Below, in pieces: positions 1-11,746 of a stretch of DNA of 64,000 nucleotides; within the stretch, counting starts at the first letter, position 1; the number at the start of each line of letters is the position of its first letter. The translations under genes and the position numbers were made by a program. A model generated the notes under the pieces. It was not told the origin of the DNA and searched no databases. It was given only the letters and a program-made list of their open reading frames with translations. Source of the stretch: Rusavskia elegans (Eukaryota > Ascomycota > Lecanoromycetes > Teloschistales > Teloschistaceae); assembly GCA_011316305.1 (NCBI GenBank), contig SAUG01000028.1, forward strand, positions 124,001 through 188,000, in the 5' to 3' direction.

Positions 1-294
1 TGCCTATTATTAAGAAATGGCTGAATCGCAAATTCCAGTCCAGTCGCCTACCCTTGAGGAAAGAGATATTGTTCTCTTCTGAGTTGCTGTTCTTCCATCT
101 TTATTTGGTACTGAAAGCTGCGCAAAGCCGAGCGCTGGATCGGGCTACACTCCAGTGGAATTTGCGATCATCTGCACTGGTGTTTTCGTAACTTGACGAG
201 GCATCCGACCTGGCTGTTGATCGACGTGTCGAACGCCCGACCCACCGAACAAAAGGACTTGCCAGCTTTTCACTTGACTATCGTAACCTAAAGA

Positions 295-3200
295 ATGCCT
301 ATTCAGCAGCAAAGGATATCGTATGCTAGTTCGCAACCGAGCACATCATATGGTAGTGCCGTCAGCTCCTTTCCTACGCCTGGATCCTTCCGAGAACCCT
401 GCGAGGGGGACGCTTGTCCCCAGGCTGCTAACAAGACCTGGTATTGTGTATCATGCGATTGCAGTTTCTGCGAGATCTGCTGGGATAAACAACCGGCGCA
501 CAAGCCCAAGAAACGTGGAGCGGATGGCTACGGGCATGAGAGGATCGACAAGTTGGTGGTCGAGAGGTATAGAAGTATCCTCGAGCCTTCATCCAACGCG
601 GAAGAGCAGGAAACTCTGCATCGGGAGGATGAGGACACCACCTGGTTCGGCATTGGCCGTGATCAAGCCGATGAGCCTGTTTTCGAGGATTATGGGCGCT
701 TCGCAGCGTTGATGCAAGATAGTCTTTCCAAACCAGGGGCTGTCAGACATCCTCAATTGGTATCATTCATAGGCCAAACAGGTAATTGTCTAAGCACTGA
801 ACGTCGCAATCCGTTAATCGGTCTTAGGCGCTGGGAAAAGTACCGTCGTGAAGATGCTCATCAATCATCAAGATTTGAAAACAAATCAAACGCTGAGATC
901 TCGCTTTCCGGCGCCTTTGCCAGGATCGGTCAACGACAACGTACCAGTCTCGGCGAACGTCCACTTATACGCAGATCCAGATTCTTACCTAAGCGATACG
1001 CCCATACTCTACGCAGATTGCGAAGGTCTTGAGGGTGGCGAGGGTATTCCAAGGGCAGAAGCGTACAGATTTCAAGATGGAGCAGTAATGCCACACGCTC
1101 AGCGAAAGGACTCAGATATCAGGAGCCGGAAAAAGCTTCACAGAAAAGGAAACCGTGTGTCAAGGAACCTAAAATGGGCTCATGGTGACAAAGAAAAATC
1201 CAAGCGAGAATATGCTGTCACAGAACTCTACCCGAAACTTCTCTATACCTTTTCAGACGTCGTTGTTTTTGTCCTACGCAACCCCAAGTATGTTCATCCC
1301 AACGCCGCATCTCTCCATCACTTTCGTTATGCAAACATTTGGTACTTCTCGGCTGACAAGTTCCAGAACGTTCGAATCAGCTGTGCTGACCAAATTGGTT
1401 GGTTGGGCTTCGGCCTCTTTCGAAAAGTCTTTGGGTCAGCCTGCTCTTCCACATATTATCATCGCTCTGAATGCGACCGACCTAGCTATTGACGCCAGCC
1501 AATGGGACGTCAAAGAAGCCACAAATAAGTTGCTCTCAAGTGTCGAAACAGCCATCAACACGATCCCTGCTCTACAAGACCATGTGGCATGGTGGCGGGC
1601 GAACGGGCGCGTCATACACACGACGAAAGATCTGCTGGAGTGCTACTATTCTTCGGTCACTGTCGTAAGGATACCAATGAAAGGACGCTACATGCTAATC
1701 GATCAGCAAGTGGAGAAACTACACACTGAGATCATGATGAAAAGCAACCAGTCCCATTATAAAAAGCAGAAGGTCCGCATGCTGTCGAACAGCGATGATC
1801 TACAACTATATTTACAGTTAGCATTTGATCACTTTGCACAGGATCTGGACACGCCTTTCGATTTCGTCAGCGTTGCGCTGAAAATCAACCCCATACCCTC
1901 GGACTTTGGTGGGAACATCTTGAAGCTTGCAGTATCGATCAGAAATCGTCATCCCTCCTGGAGAGTTGTGGACATCTTCGAGCAATTAGGTCTCGTGGTA
2001 GCATCATGCATCATGCTTGATATTTACCGCCACAGACGTTTGGGTAAGTCAATGCTATCTACCTCGTTTCAGATATCTCGCAAGCGCGTTTTGGGGGGGG
2101 GGGGGCTGCTCATTTAAACCATCAGCCGGAAACATTACCGCAACATTATTGTGTTTGGATCAGGAGACTGCAATTCAATGTGTCTTGATTCGTATCATTG
2201 CGTTTTTGGCCATTCGGCTAACGAGTACATCTGTGGATAGGAGCGCCAAGCCACTTACTTGACTCTTATTACATGAGCTACTGCGAGCGGGCATTCACAG
2301 ACTTCTGCGATATGCATTGGCCATGCAGCTTTCGAAAGGGAAAGCTACAGTGCGTCAAAGTTGAAGTGGGCCACAATACGAAAGGACACCAAACAGCGCA
2401 AGGAAAAGTGATAGAGGCTGGCGATTATATCCCTTCATTCCACTACAACAGGGATATGCGGCAATGGATCCAGTGTCTAGAAAGAGAACTCCGCAAGATT
2501 GAGTTTGCTAAGGACTCCAGCAGACCCATGCTGAATCCTGAGAATGTCATTCCGACCCTTCACGTTGAGAACCTTCGGTCATTCTACAGCAACGTAGGAT
2601 CAGCAAGCGATTTCAGAAGCCATTGTACATGCTTCTGCTGCCTTAGAGAAGTCCCCCTGCATCCACTGACATGCGGACATGTGCTCTGTAGTCCATGCGT
2701 TCACTCATACGGTACACCGAAGGAGGCGGAGCTCATCGAAGTGTCGAAGTGTCCAATCTGTCTGCCAGAGGAAAGACGGCCTTATCCAGCTACAATGATC
2801 CAATTCAAGCCTAAGCTTGCTGGCGTAAGAGTCCTGTGTCTCGACGGGTAAGATCCTATTGAAACTCATCTGCCCTCCTCAATAAGACTGACAAAATCAG
2901 AGGTGGGATGCGAGGAATCGTGGAACTCGAAGTACTCAAAGCAATTGAGAGGCAACTGCCAGCTGGCATTCCAATCCGAAACTTCTTCGATCTCATAGTT
3001 GGGACAAGGTATGTGACATTGATGCGAAGTATATTCACAGATCTGGTGGGAAATTTCGAACAGCATGGGATCATTGACGGCCATTGCCTTCCGAAGTCAG
3101 GTGCTAACTCCGTTTTTCTAGTACGGGAGGTATCATTGCATTAGGACTCGGTATCGAAGGGTGGTCAACCCAAACTTGTATTGGACACTTCGAAAGGCTC

Positions 3201-6060
3201 TGTGATACGGCTTTCACCCCTAGAGAATTGCACAAAATACCTGTCCTTGGCAAGCTGGAAGTAATCAACAACGACTACGCAAGATATAAGGCCAAGCCGT
3301 TCGAAAAAGTCCTACAGGAGACTTTTACAGTATCGGGACAGCCGCTGTTCGGTGGACAGCATAATAGCTCGCAGTCTTCCATAAGAACCGCTGTCACAGC
3401 AACCTCGGAAACTGGTGATCGGGCGGTCCTTCTGACGAATTACAATCGTTCGCACGAGAAAGACGTTTTATGTAAGTGATCCACTGTCAATGTTTGGGGT
3501 AGGGATTGACGAAACCTCATTAGCCGAGTACTGGTTTGAGCGCGCAGACTTGCCTGAAAAAGAACTCAACGTTTGGGAGGCGTGAGTGTCCTTGATCTTC
3601 CAATGTCCTCCGATCACTAAAATTTCGGATAGAGCTCGAGCAACCTCCGCTGCGCCTACGTACTTCAAAAGCTTCAAGAGTCTTCGGAATAATCAGGGAT
3701 ATCTTGATGGAGCGCTTTATCACAATAATCCGGTGCGGGTGGCAGATATCGAACGTCGACTCATCTGGCCTGAAACAGAGGATTCACCCCCGGATCTTTT
3801 ATTGTCGATCGGTACCAGCTGTAACGATGCAATACACAATGAAGTGCAGAGAAGTGCAGGCTTATCGCGTCGGAACAGACCGGCCATGAGTTCCAGGCCA
3901 AGCTCAACGGTAGTCACAGGTCCACGTCGTATTTTCACTAGGAGGCACAAGAAATCACAACCGCGCAAATGGTTCAACATCCTCGTAAATCGGATTGAGA
4001 ACATTCTCGATACTGAATTGAGGTGGCTTGCGTTCATGGCCGAAGCCGGTCACGGAGACGAGGTCAATAGATCACGATACCATCGAATCAACCCGAACAT
4101 AAGAGAGGATCCTCCTAAACTCGATGAAACAACGAAGCTGCCTCACCTGCGGCAGCGGATGATTCACGTCATGAAGGAAAAATATTTCCAGAACCAGATA
4201 GCAGAGGTCGCTCGCCGGCTGGTGGCTAGTTCCTTCTACGTTGAGGCTCCTACAAAACCACGAAGTGTACAAGGCCTTGATACCTCAGTGTCTGGTATGA
4301 GCAAGCCCTTTTTGCTACGGCATTGTTGAGCTAACGACTTTCTGCAGCTGAGATCCGATGCCGGTTTCCCTCGGATAGTCAAGAGATTCGCCGCTTAGGA
4401 GATTACCTTAAGAATGTCAGCACAACCAAATTCAAGCCTCATTTCATCTTTACAGAACAGGATTCTGAGACAAAGCCACAAGAGATACCAATTACCTCGA
4501 CGATCATTGAAATGATGATGATGAACGCATCGTTCAACCTCGACACAGTGCACATTCCGGTCTCGAATGACAATGCAGTAGTCACAGGGACGCTGAGTTT
4601 AGTCTCCGGTGAACACTTGCCTATCAGTGGTTTCCCAAGAGCGTTTGCATCGAGAAAGGCCACCAAAGGCAAGTACCATGATATCGCAAGCTAGAAACGC
4701 ATGTGCTAACACTCGAAATTCAGTACCATCGCTTCCCACCCGCCAGGAAAGCCAAAGACATCATAAGTCACGCCATGTTGTTCGACCGATCAGCTTTGAC
4801 GAGACGAGTTCACAGCAAAGTGAAGCGTCAAACACGGCATTCCCCGAGATTCAGCAGCTTCCGAGGGACGCGAAACTGTTGATCTGGCGGTTCCTCCACG
4901 AAAAGATTGAGGCATTGGCAAGTAGAGACGAGGAAGTGCCAGCAAAGATGACGCTTGTAGAGAGGGCCTGTGACGTGGATTCAGACGAGGACGACGATGA
5001 TCCCGATACGTCGAGCGGCAATGGACCCTATGGCACTGTGCTGCATACCGCATGTGCCATCGGCAATAACTGGATTATTGAAATGCAAATCAAAGCCAGG
5101 GTGGACGTCACCACGCTTGATGACCATCGCTGGACCGCGCTGATGGTCGCCGAAGTGCAAGGACATGCTGCCTGTTCCAAGATCCTTTCCGACTACATGG
5201 AAGAGATCGGAGCCAACATCGTAGCTGATCCGCTCCCCCCAAGCGAACTCGTCAGGACCGAGCCAGATGATCCCATCTACGTGGATGCAGAATATTTCAT
5301 GGCGCTGCCGGCTCTGTGGCGTTACGAAATGATCCAGAAGCGGGTACATGTTCGTGCGAACCATCCGATTCCACCCAGCAATACTTGCTTCTACTTTGAG
5401 ATGTCGATTATCAACAATGGACCGTTGGGGTACGTCATATAAAACACATCCCAGACAATTTTCCTTCCTTTCGTATGCTGACGATATTGAATGAACATAG
5501 CATCATGGGCATTGGCCTCTGCAGACCGGGAACCGATGTCTCGGGCATGCCAGGCTGGCACCCCAGCTCTTGGGGATACCATGGAGATGACGGGATGAAG
5601 TACCATGGCCATGAGGGAATGAAATACCACAAGCACAACGGCGAAGGGCTGAAGTATTCCGTCACCTACCACGCCAACGACACCGTCGGATGCGGCATCA
5701 ATCGGGAGACTGGGAAAGTGTTCTTCACTAAGAACGGCGTATACCTCGGTAAGCCATAGTACAGCATATGCTTATTGACCCAATCAAGCTTCAGGAAAAC
5801 GTTGGCTGATTTGTGATATCATTATCCCAGGCATCGCATTCAGGAATGTTACAGGTATCCTGTACCCGATGATCGGGTTCGGCGAGAAAGAGGCCGAGGC
5901 GCTGGTCAATTTCGGTGCAAAGCCTTTTCAGTATAACATCAATCAGCATCGGTGGGGAAGTGAAGACCGGTACGTTGATGTTGCCGGTCGATGGCCACCT
6001 GGTACTCGCGTGGAACTTCCTGAGAGACCAATGCCGAGTACTCTTGCGGAGCTTGCATGA
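295..6060 (+). CDS. Multidomain patatin-like phospholipase (Zn finger - GTPase-like - RING - patatin - ankyrin - SPRY)
   Basis: I read 12 exons: 295-781, 828-1287, 1367-2043, 2241-2847, 2901-3008, 3122-3471, 3524-3581, 3633-4294, 4348-4668, 4724-5429, 5501-5748 and 5831-6060. They sum to 1638 codons, with phases agreeing at every junction. Visible domains: a Cys/His-rich finger (about residues 35-75); a GTPase-like domain with G1 GQTGAGKST (160-168, split by intron 1), G3 DCEG (226-229) and G4 NATD (351-354); a RING finger (670-715); a patatin domain with oxyanion motif DGGGMRG (743-749), GTSTGG (nucleophile Ser780) and DGA (Asp941); an ankyrin-like repeat (about 1346-1400); and a SPRY domain (about 1440-1620). 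Patatins are acyl hydrolases with a Ser-Asp dyad, and both residues are present. Intron 9 (4669-4723) is GC-AG. If it were not spliced, the lipase would stop at 4694 and the ankyrin-SPRY part would be a second gene. A role in non-self or stress sensing is inference only. Confidence 0.85.
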
Positions 6061-6090
6061 GAGGTTTGGGGAAGTCTCGACTCTATCCCA

Positions 6091-6165
6091 TGCACCGGTG
6101 GAGTCACCGATCTGGCTGGCAATCGAGGTATCGGATACTCGCTCTGCCGGTCGAAGGGATATGAC
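6091..6165 (+). repeat. Dispersed short repeat, copy A
   Basis: About 75 bp just after the patatin gene. It shares the core TCGAGGTATCGGAT and flanking blocks with copies at 47776-47848 (+), 51819-51885 (-) and 62365-62416 (+). It resembles copy B over nearly its whole length. No coding role is seen. Confidence 0.6.
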
Positions 6166-7243
6166 ATATCGAGCTTTATGACACTATTTTGATACCCCTT
6201 GCCTCGATACTCACACGATCACCACAACCCTGGAGAAGAATTCAATGTGAAGATGGGATACGACGGTTAGATGTATGTAAATACGATCATATTGGACATC
6301 ATTATCGTTCTGGTGATGGTTGAATGGAGGGAGAGGATGTAATAATCAGTACTACAGGTTCTTTATATATAGGTTGTCCCAGTATCTAGCCGAATCCTCA
6401 AGACAGTCCCGAAAACATCCAGCGGGCGTCCTAATAGCATCCTTTGGGCATGCCCGCAATCGCTTTCCTCGCAACGCTTATTGGTCGGTCACAATGAACA
6501 GCATCGCCCTATATGATATTTTTTCGTCTGGCGAGGGACACCTTGATACTTCGCCTGTCTTCGTAGCGAATGAAACCGTCGCGACGGCGAATCTCCATGC
6601 TCAGCGCCGCTTTCCAAAATTCACAATATATGAATTCAAGACTTAGGTATCTGGAGGCCTGAGCGGTGGCTGTGAGGGCGATTTGGATAGGTAGATGAAG
6701 GATTTGTAGCGACAATGGTAGTCAGTAATATTGTACAGTAAGCAGAGTAGTCCAGCAGGATCCGCAGAGAACGAAAAAGAACGAGTAAGTTTGATGGGTG
6801 GAGGGAAAGTGAAGCGAAGGCTTGGCATTTGGGATTGCCGAGGATTAGCCTGAAGCTTCGTTAACTGGGCTATCGGGCCACACTGAAAATGCATAGTGGG
6901 GCAGATGCTTGGCGGGAGACTCAGGGGTAAAACAGATTTCTAAGGCCTATAATTACTCTGTCGTTTATAAAGTTTAAAGATATTAAAGTCCTTCTATAGC
7001 TAGGAGACCCTAAGACTATCCTAAAGACTAATTTATTGACTTTTTATAAGGGCTTGTGTGGTGCTGTTGTGCGGCAAGCCTGTCCTCACTATGCATTTTC
7101 AAAGTGGCGGACCAAGTCGGGTTAGGGATAGCCTTGGTGTGGCGGAAACCTTAACGGCCGCTGGAGGCTCCCTTCGAGACCGATCCGATGCTACGAAGTG
7201 TCATGAACGACTCAAAGGCCAAAAGCGAGGTATTCTTTATCGC
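6166..7243. other. Gene-free stretch with AT-rich tract
   Basis: No convincing gene. Positions 6925-7050 are strongly AT- and TA-rich compared with their surroundings, as in a RIP-mutated transposon relic. No terminal repeats or transposase motifs are readable. Confidence 0.45.
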
Positions 7244-8071
7244 CTACACTCTGGGTTTTTTCCCTAAACACACTATCTTGGGCGTAACCCTCGCCCGCCC
7301 ATGACTTTCATGTACACCTTCTCTGATGGCTTCCTTTACCATATCTCTCTCCTTGGTCGTAGCCTGCGCTGCCGCCTGCTCCTCCATCACCATGAATTGC
7401 ATATCCTGATAATATTTCGCGAGACGAAGGTCGCACCTGACCTCTTCCCTTCTAACATCCTCGAAACCTAACTCCCCCATTATGGAATGAAGGTCCGTCA
7501 CCCACTCCAAAGTGTTCATGGCCGTCAGTTCCTGTCGCTTCTGGAACTCGTTGGCCGTCTCATCCTTCAGTTGCTTGCTGGCCACCACCGTAAACACACC
7601 CCAAGGATCCAGTTCTTCCCACTGTAAGTAGCCGCCTTTCTTGAGCATCCGCAACGCATTTTTCAGAATCGGCCGCGGGTCATTGTCCCGGATGACCAGC
7701 AGCAACAAGCGGATATGCACCACGTCGTACAAGCCCTCCAGCTCCGGCGTCAGCTCAGTGTAGATTTCCCATTCGCGGACCTTGACGTTGTGCGGCAGCC
7801 ACTCCGACGGTGGACACTGTTGTAAATCGATGTCGAAGCCGTCAATCTGGGCCAAGGGGAAGTCCTGGGAGATATCCACGGCCCAGATGGCGGTGCCTGT
7901 TGTAAGATCGGCGACACGAAACGTGTTCTGGTGGGCCGCCGCGAGCGGGTTCAGTTGCTGAGTGGAAGAGGTGATTGTCGGGGCAGGCACCTGGGGCAGC
8001 ACAGTGACGATAGGTAGAGCGGTGGAGATGAGTGCTTGGAGCGACGGATGGAGGCACCATCCTAGCTCCAA
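7244..8071 (-). pseudogene. 5'-truncated SAM-dependent methyltransferase (UMTA/LaeA-like)
   Basis: The frame holds about 275 residues resembling fungal UMTA-type methyltransferases, which act in or near secondary-metabolism clusters. Readable parts are a degenerate motif I (VADLTTGTAIWAVDI, where the family has DxGTGxG), an acidic strand-2 end (IDGFDID), YDVVHIR, and MLKKGGYLQWEE (motif III region). The frame opens with TTG, and no in-frame ATG precedes the SAM-binding core. The sequence upstream (8080-8300) turns AT-rich and non-coding. I infer loss of the 5' end and erosion of the cofactor loop, so the gene is probably non-functional. It is the first of several damaged metabolic genes here. 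Confidence 0.6.
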
Positions 8072-8079
8072 TTTCCAGA

Positions 8080-8787
8080 GCAGGTGCTAGCTATTGAGTC
8101 TGGTTGTAGCAGCGTAATTACGGCTGAGGATATAGGAGCTCTCGCTATTTATACGGGGTTCCGTTACTTCGTTACGTATAGAGGAGTTACGATCCGGGAG
8201 AGCTCCGTCGTAATTAAGCCGGCGCTTCTTCCGGGGCTACGTAAAACCAGCAGGCCTTTCGGATGGACCTAAATTATCTTTAATAGTCGATTCGACTATA
8301 GATATACGCGGGTGGGATTGTTCCTCGCTCTCCACTTTCGTAATATAGTCGCGGTGGACGTGGACAAAACAAGGAGTGTAAGGTGGAAAGTGGAAAGGTG
8401 GCAGGCTGGTATGGCCAAGTACTAATGCGGGCGCGAGCTGAATGCAGGGCGATCAGACGGATAGGTATGATCGAGTGCCATTCGCGGATAAGGATCTAGG
8501 TTCATGCCAATAGTTCAGATATGGTGGGCTCGTGTCATGTAGAACATGGATATCATCATCCTAACTCAATCCAGACTCCAGAAAAAGTCGATTACCTATT
8601 CAGTACACATCATCACAAGAAGATAGATCTAAACACTACTTACCATAGACCCACAGTTCCTAGTATTGTCGCCGCCCAAGGATTGACTTGCCCAATTCCC
8701 CTCGAGACAGCTCGAAAGAGCTATAAGGTCCCTAGAACTACGTCTCTAGAGTCTCTTGCCCTCTACTACGCTGTGGTGTCCTTCCGT
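8080..8787. other. Gene-free stretch, AT-rich at its start
   Basis: Positions 8090-8300 are rich in TA and carry GTTACGTAT/ATTACG-like words typical of degraded repeats. They replace the missing 5' end of the methyltransferase. No gene is supported in 8300-8787. Confidence 0.4.
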
Positions 8788-10202
8788 CTACCTTTTGCCT
8801 TGCCCATCGACGTAAACGTCTGTCCGGACTTGGATGCCCTGATCTAGTTGCATCTCGTCCAACGCAATGTCGGTTGCACTGATGTATGTACCTTCTTTAT
8901 GTCCGCCATCCGACAGCCGAGCGAACCCCCTCTTACTCTTCTGATCGATCATCTCACTGGCATTATTGCCTCGACCGACGTGGTGACTCTTCAGATGTGA
9001 GTCCCAGATGTTGTAGGCTTGTGCGCCAGGACCGCCAAGGGGCTTGCTGTTAGCGGGGTTGCGGCGTTGAGGACGCTCGATGGAGCCATATAGGACGAGG
9101 TTGAGGAGAGGGCGGAGGGATGGTAGGCAGGCTGATAGGATGTTAACGCAGCGGTTGGGGGGGGGGGGAAAGCGAGGGATTCTTACCACATATTATACCT
9201 ATATGACTTTCCACGCCAGTCCAGATTTGAACATTGACCATTGACAAAGTTCCACGTGATGTCAGGAGAAGCTAAATCGAGGTTGATGATGAACGTGAAG
9301 CGAGCGATCGAAACTCCGATAACGCTGGATAGGGTTCCATATCAGTTGCGACTCAGGTCGGTATCGAATGATCTTACAATATTCCGAGTATGAAGATACT
9401 CGACAACCCCAGTTTTTGCGCTTTGGGAAGGTGGAGTTGCCATATGAAAGGTATCGGGAGCACAAGTAGAGCGGCATCCGTGACGATGTTGGGGATCAAG
9501 TTCCCATTGAAGAACTGGTTCACGTTCACGCCACAGTGGAAAGGCCCTTTCGCAGTGGGCGCAAACCGGTTCCAGAAGTCGCTCACTGGCTGACATTGTA
9601 AGATTGTCACAAGTATCTGGAATTTCAATTAGCCAGGAAGCAATTTACAGTAATTAGTCGCGCTTACCACTGCGATCCCCCAGCAACTGACAATGGCCCC
9701 AAGGACATAGATGGGAATGCGAATCTTGCTCTGTTTGAAGATCCGCCAATAAAAGGCCAAGAGCGAGAACTTGATGCTGCAGATGATGATGGTGTAGGAT
9801 ACCTCGGAAATGAAGAGACCTTTCGCCCAGACGACGCCAGCGTCCATTGGCGCAACCCAGATATATTTTCCCAAGCCATGATCAACCACTATCAAAGGGT
9901 TAATTAGATCTTTCGCTGGGCTGACGTTGGGGAACTCACTGAAAGTTATGGACACAAAGCACATCAGGGCGGCGAACAGCTAGATTACCGTTAGTCTGGT
10001 GACGATCAAGGAATCTTGTATGTTTTACGATTGCTGGCAACATAAGCCAGTCATCCCACCAGAACACCGAATGAGTCAGCCTCCGTGCAGTGAAGCGTAA
10101 GATGATAGCAATGACGGCGAGACAGAACGTCGCTATGTTCACCCCAAGTATCCGCGGAACCTGGCTGGCGGACAGATCCGTAGCTGGTGGGGGGCCTTCC
10201 AT
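8788..10202 (-). pseudogene. Rhodopsin-domain (PTH11-like) seven-TM protein with a frameshift
   Basis: Six exons on the minus strand: 10202-10029, 9979-9940, 9888-9668, 9616-9378, 9324-9187 and 9131-8788. They encode the fungal rhodopsin-type integral membrane domain: an N-terminal TM, WWDDWLML, DHGLGKYIW, a QCQPVSDFWNRF loop, SPDITWNFVN, and ACLPSLRPLL in the last helix, followed by a hydrophilic tail. A perfect 7-bp tandem duplication (CATTGAC twice, 9232-9245) lies in exon 5. Without the extra 7 bases the coding sum is 1149 nt (383 codons) and all phases agree. With them the frame leaves the family and stops in the seventh-helix region. Whether the truncated product is made cannot be seen. 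Confidence 0.7.
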
Positions 10203-11746
10203 CTCGAATTATGTTCGAAGCGTCAATATTACTGTTTTGAGAAGCTTCAAGTACAGCCTTGGAGGACAGTGTTGGGCCAAGAAGAATGGATTTAGCCAAG
10301 GTAGATACTCAAAGCTTGATGGGTCTGGATTTGTAGAGCTCTGGTGAAAGAAAAAGGGTACTCATGCGTGTGTGTAGTTGAGCTCTCGCAGATACTGTCG
10401 TATCATATATGTCTCGTACTATGCAATCGCATCTTTTCCGACGTGGGACAAGCATTGCAACCACTAACGGGCTGTCCACAAATATTGATTGGAAAGCTGA
10501 TGTTGCAGGATCAATGGGGCTGAATGTAATGCATCTGAAACTCGGGAGTTTGGGTCAACATGCATGTCTTCGGAGGATACGGGACACCCCTGGACGACAT
10601 TTGAAGCCGCCTTGCTTGATCAGGCTGAACAATGAGGACGAAAGTGGCCAGGAAAGCTGGAACGGAGAATATGAAGCCAACATTCCAAACGATCAGATTG
10701 GCTAGTTGTCCAAGACAGGACCGGTACAGAGGATGACACGGAAAGTCCTCACGATACCGCCGGCTACGGGCGGCTTTTAGCGCGTGATGAGGACTATTGG
10801 TGTCATCCTCCGTAGCTTGTCCGACAAAAGGTCCCCGTGCGTCTTTGATTGTCATTCGGAGGCCTTCTGAGATGCTGCGCCACGAAAACATCATTGTATC
10901 GCATATGAGACTAAATTTCCAGACTGGATTGCGTCCACCGAGGCAGCTTTAGCGATACCAGCATCCTTTGACGCTGCCTTGAGAATCCGAGCGGACCGTG
11001 TGCCTTGTGGTTCATGACGCTATCAGCACAGTGGACGGCTCGAGCCTCGTTGCTTTGGGGGAAGATAAAGTCCTATCAGATGATCCAGCCGGCAGAGCGA
11101 TCGCTCCAGGTAGAAATTAGCTATTTCCAAGCAACATGTAGGCCATCGACTTGCATGAGAAATGGTGGGATAACGCTTACAGACTAGACGCATGTGAGGC
11201 TAAAGCGGTCCAGAGTGATGGGAAATACCGACAGACTGGCAGAAACGTGACTGGCAGTCAAAAAAACTGTAACGACAAGCGCAAGCGAGGGGTGTGCAGA
11301 CGAGGGATACGAGACATACGCGACCAATCAGATGACGGATTTAACCGCCGGATCCGAATCGAGAAGCGATAATTGGTGCTGTCAAAAGCCACGTACAGAA
11401 GCGGCAGGTCAGCATCAGGATCGCCATCCCGGAAACTGCTTATCAATTGCACCTTCCACAAAGGGTGCTGCAGCGATGAAGCAGCATTTGAGCGTTTCCG
11501 TTGCGGATCCATGTGGGATGCCGGCCGACCCTGGAAAGGCGAGTCGGTGCCCTGCAGGATTGACTGGGCGCTGAAGTGCATCTTGGATTGGGGGGACCAA
11601 TTGTCCTTTAGCTCCTTTGCATCGTACTTTGACCATACTTTTTCACCTGCTGAAGTCTTTATGTTCTTGTCTGTACTCCTCATCTTTTTCTTCGCCAGCT
11701 CCCTTGATGCCGTGAATCATCCATTCAGTGGTCCCTCAGATTCAAG
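10203..11746. other. Intergenic, no supported gene
   Basis: Open frames on both strands in this stretch lack family motifs and consistent splice structure. A minus frame at 10511-10894 has one hydrophobic segment but nothing else. It could hold the promoter of the hydrolase at 11747. Confidence 0.4.

Noticed and set aside
4609..4723. GT-AG intron with donor GTGAAC to join lipase and ankyrin-SPRY
   Set aside because: Phase fits, but it removes the conserved-looking ISGFPR end of the lipase part; the GC-AG donor at 4669 has a far better consensus.
10511..10894. Minus-strand frame with one hydrophobic segment
   Set aside because: No family motif, no supporting splice structure, composition near random.
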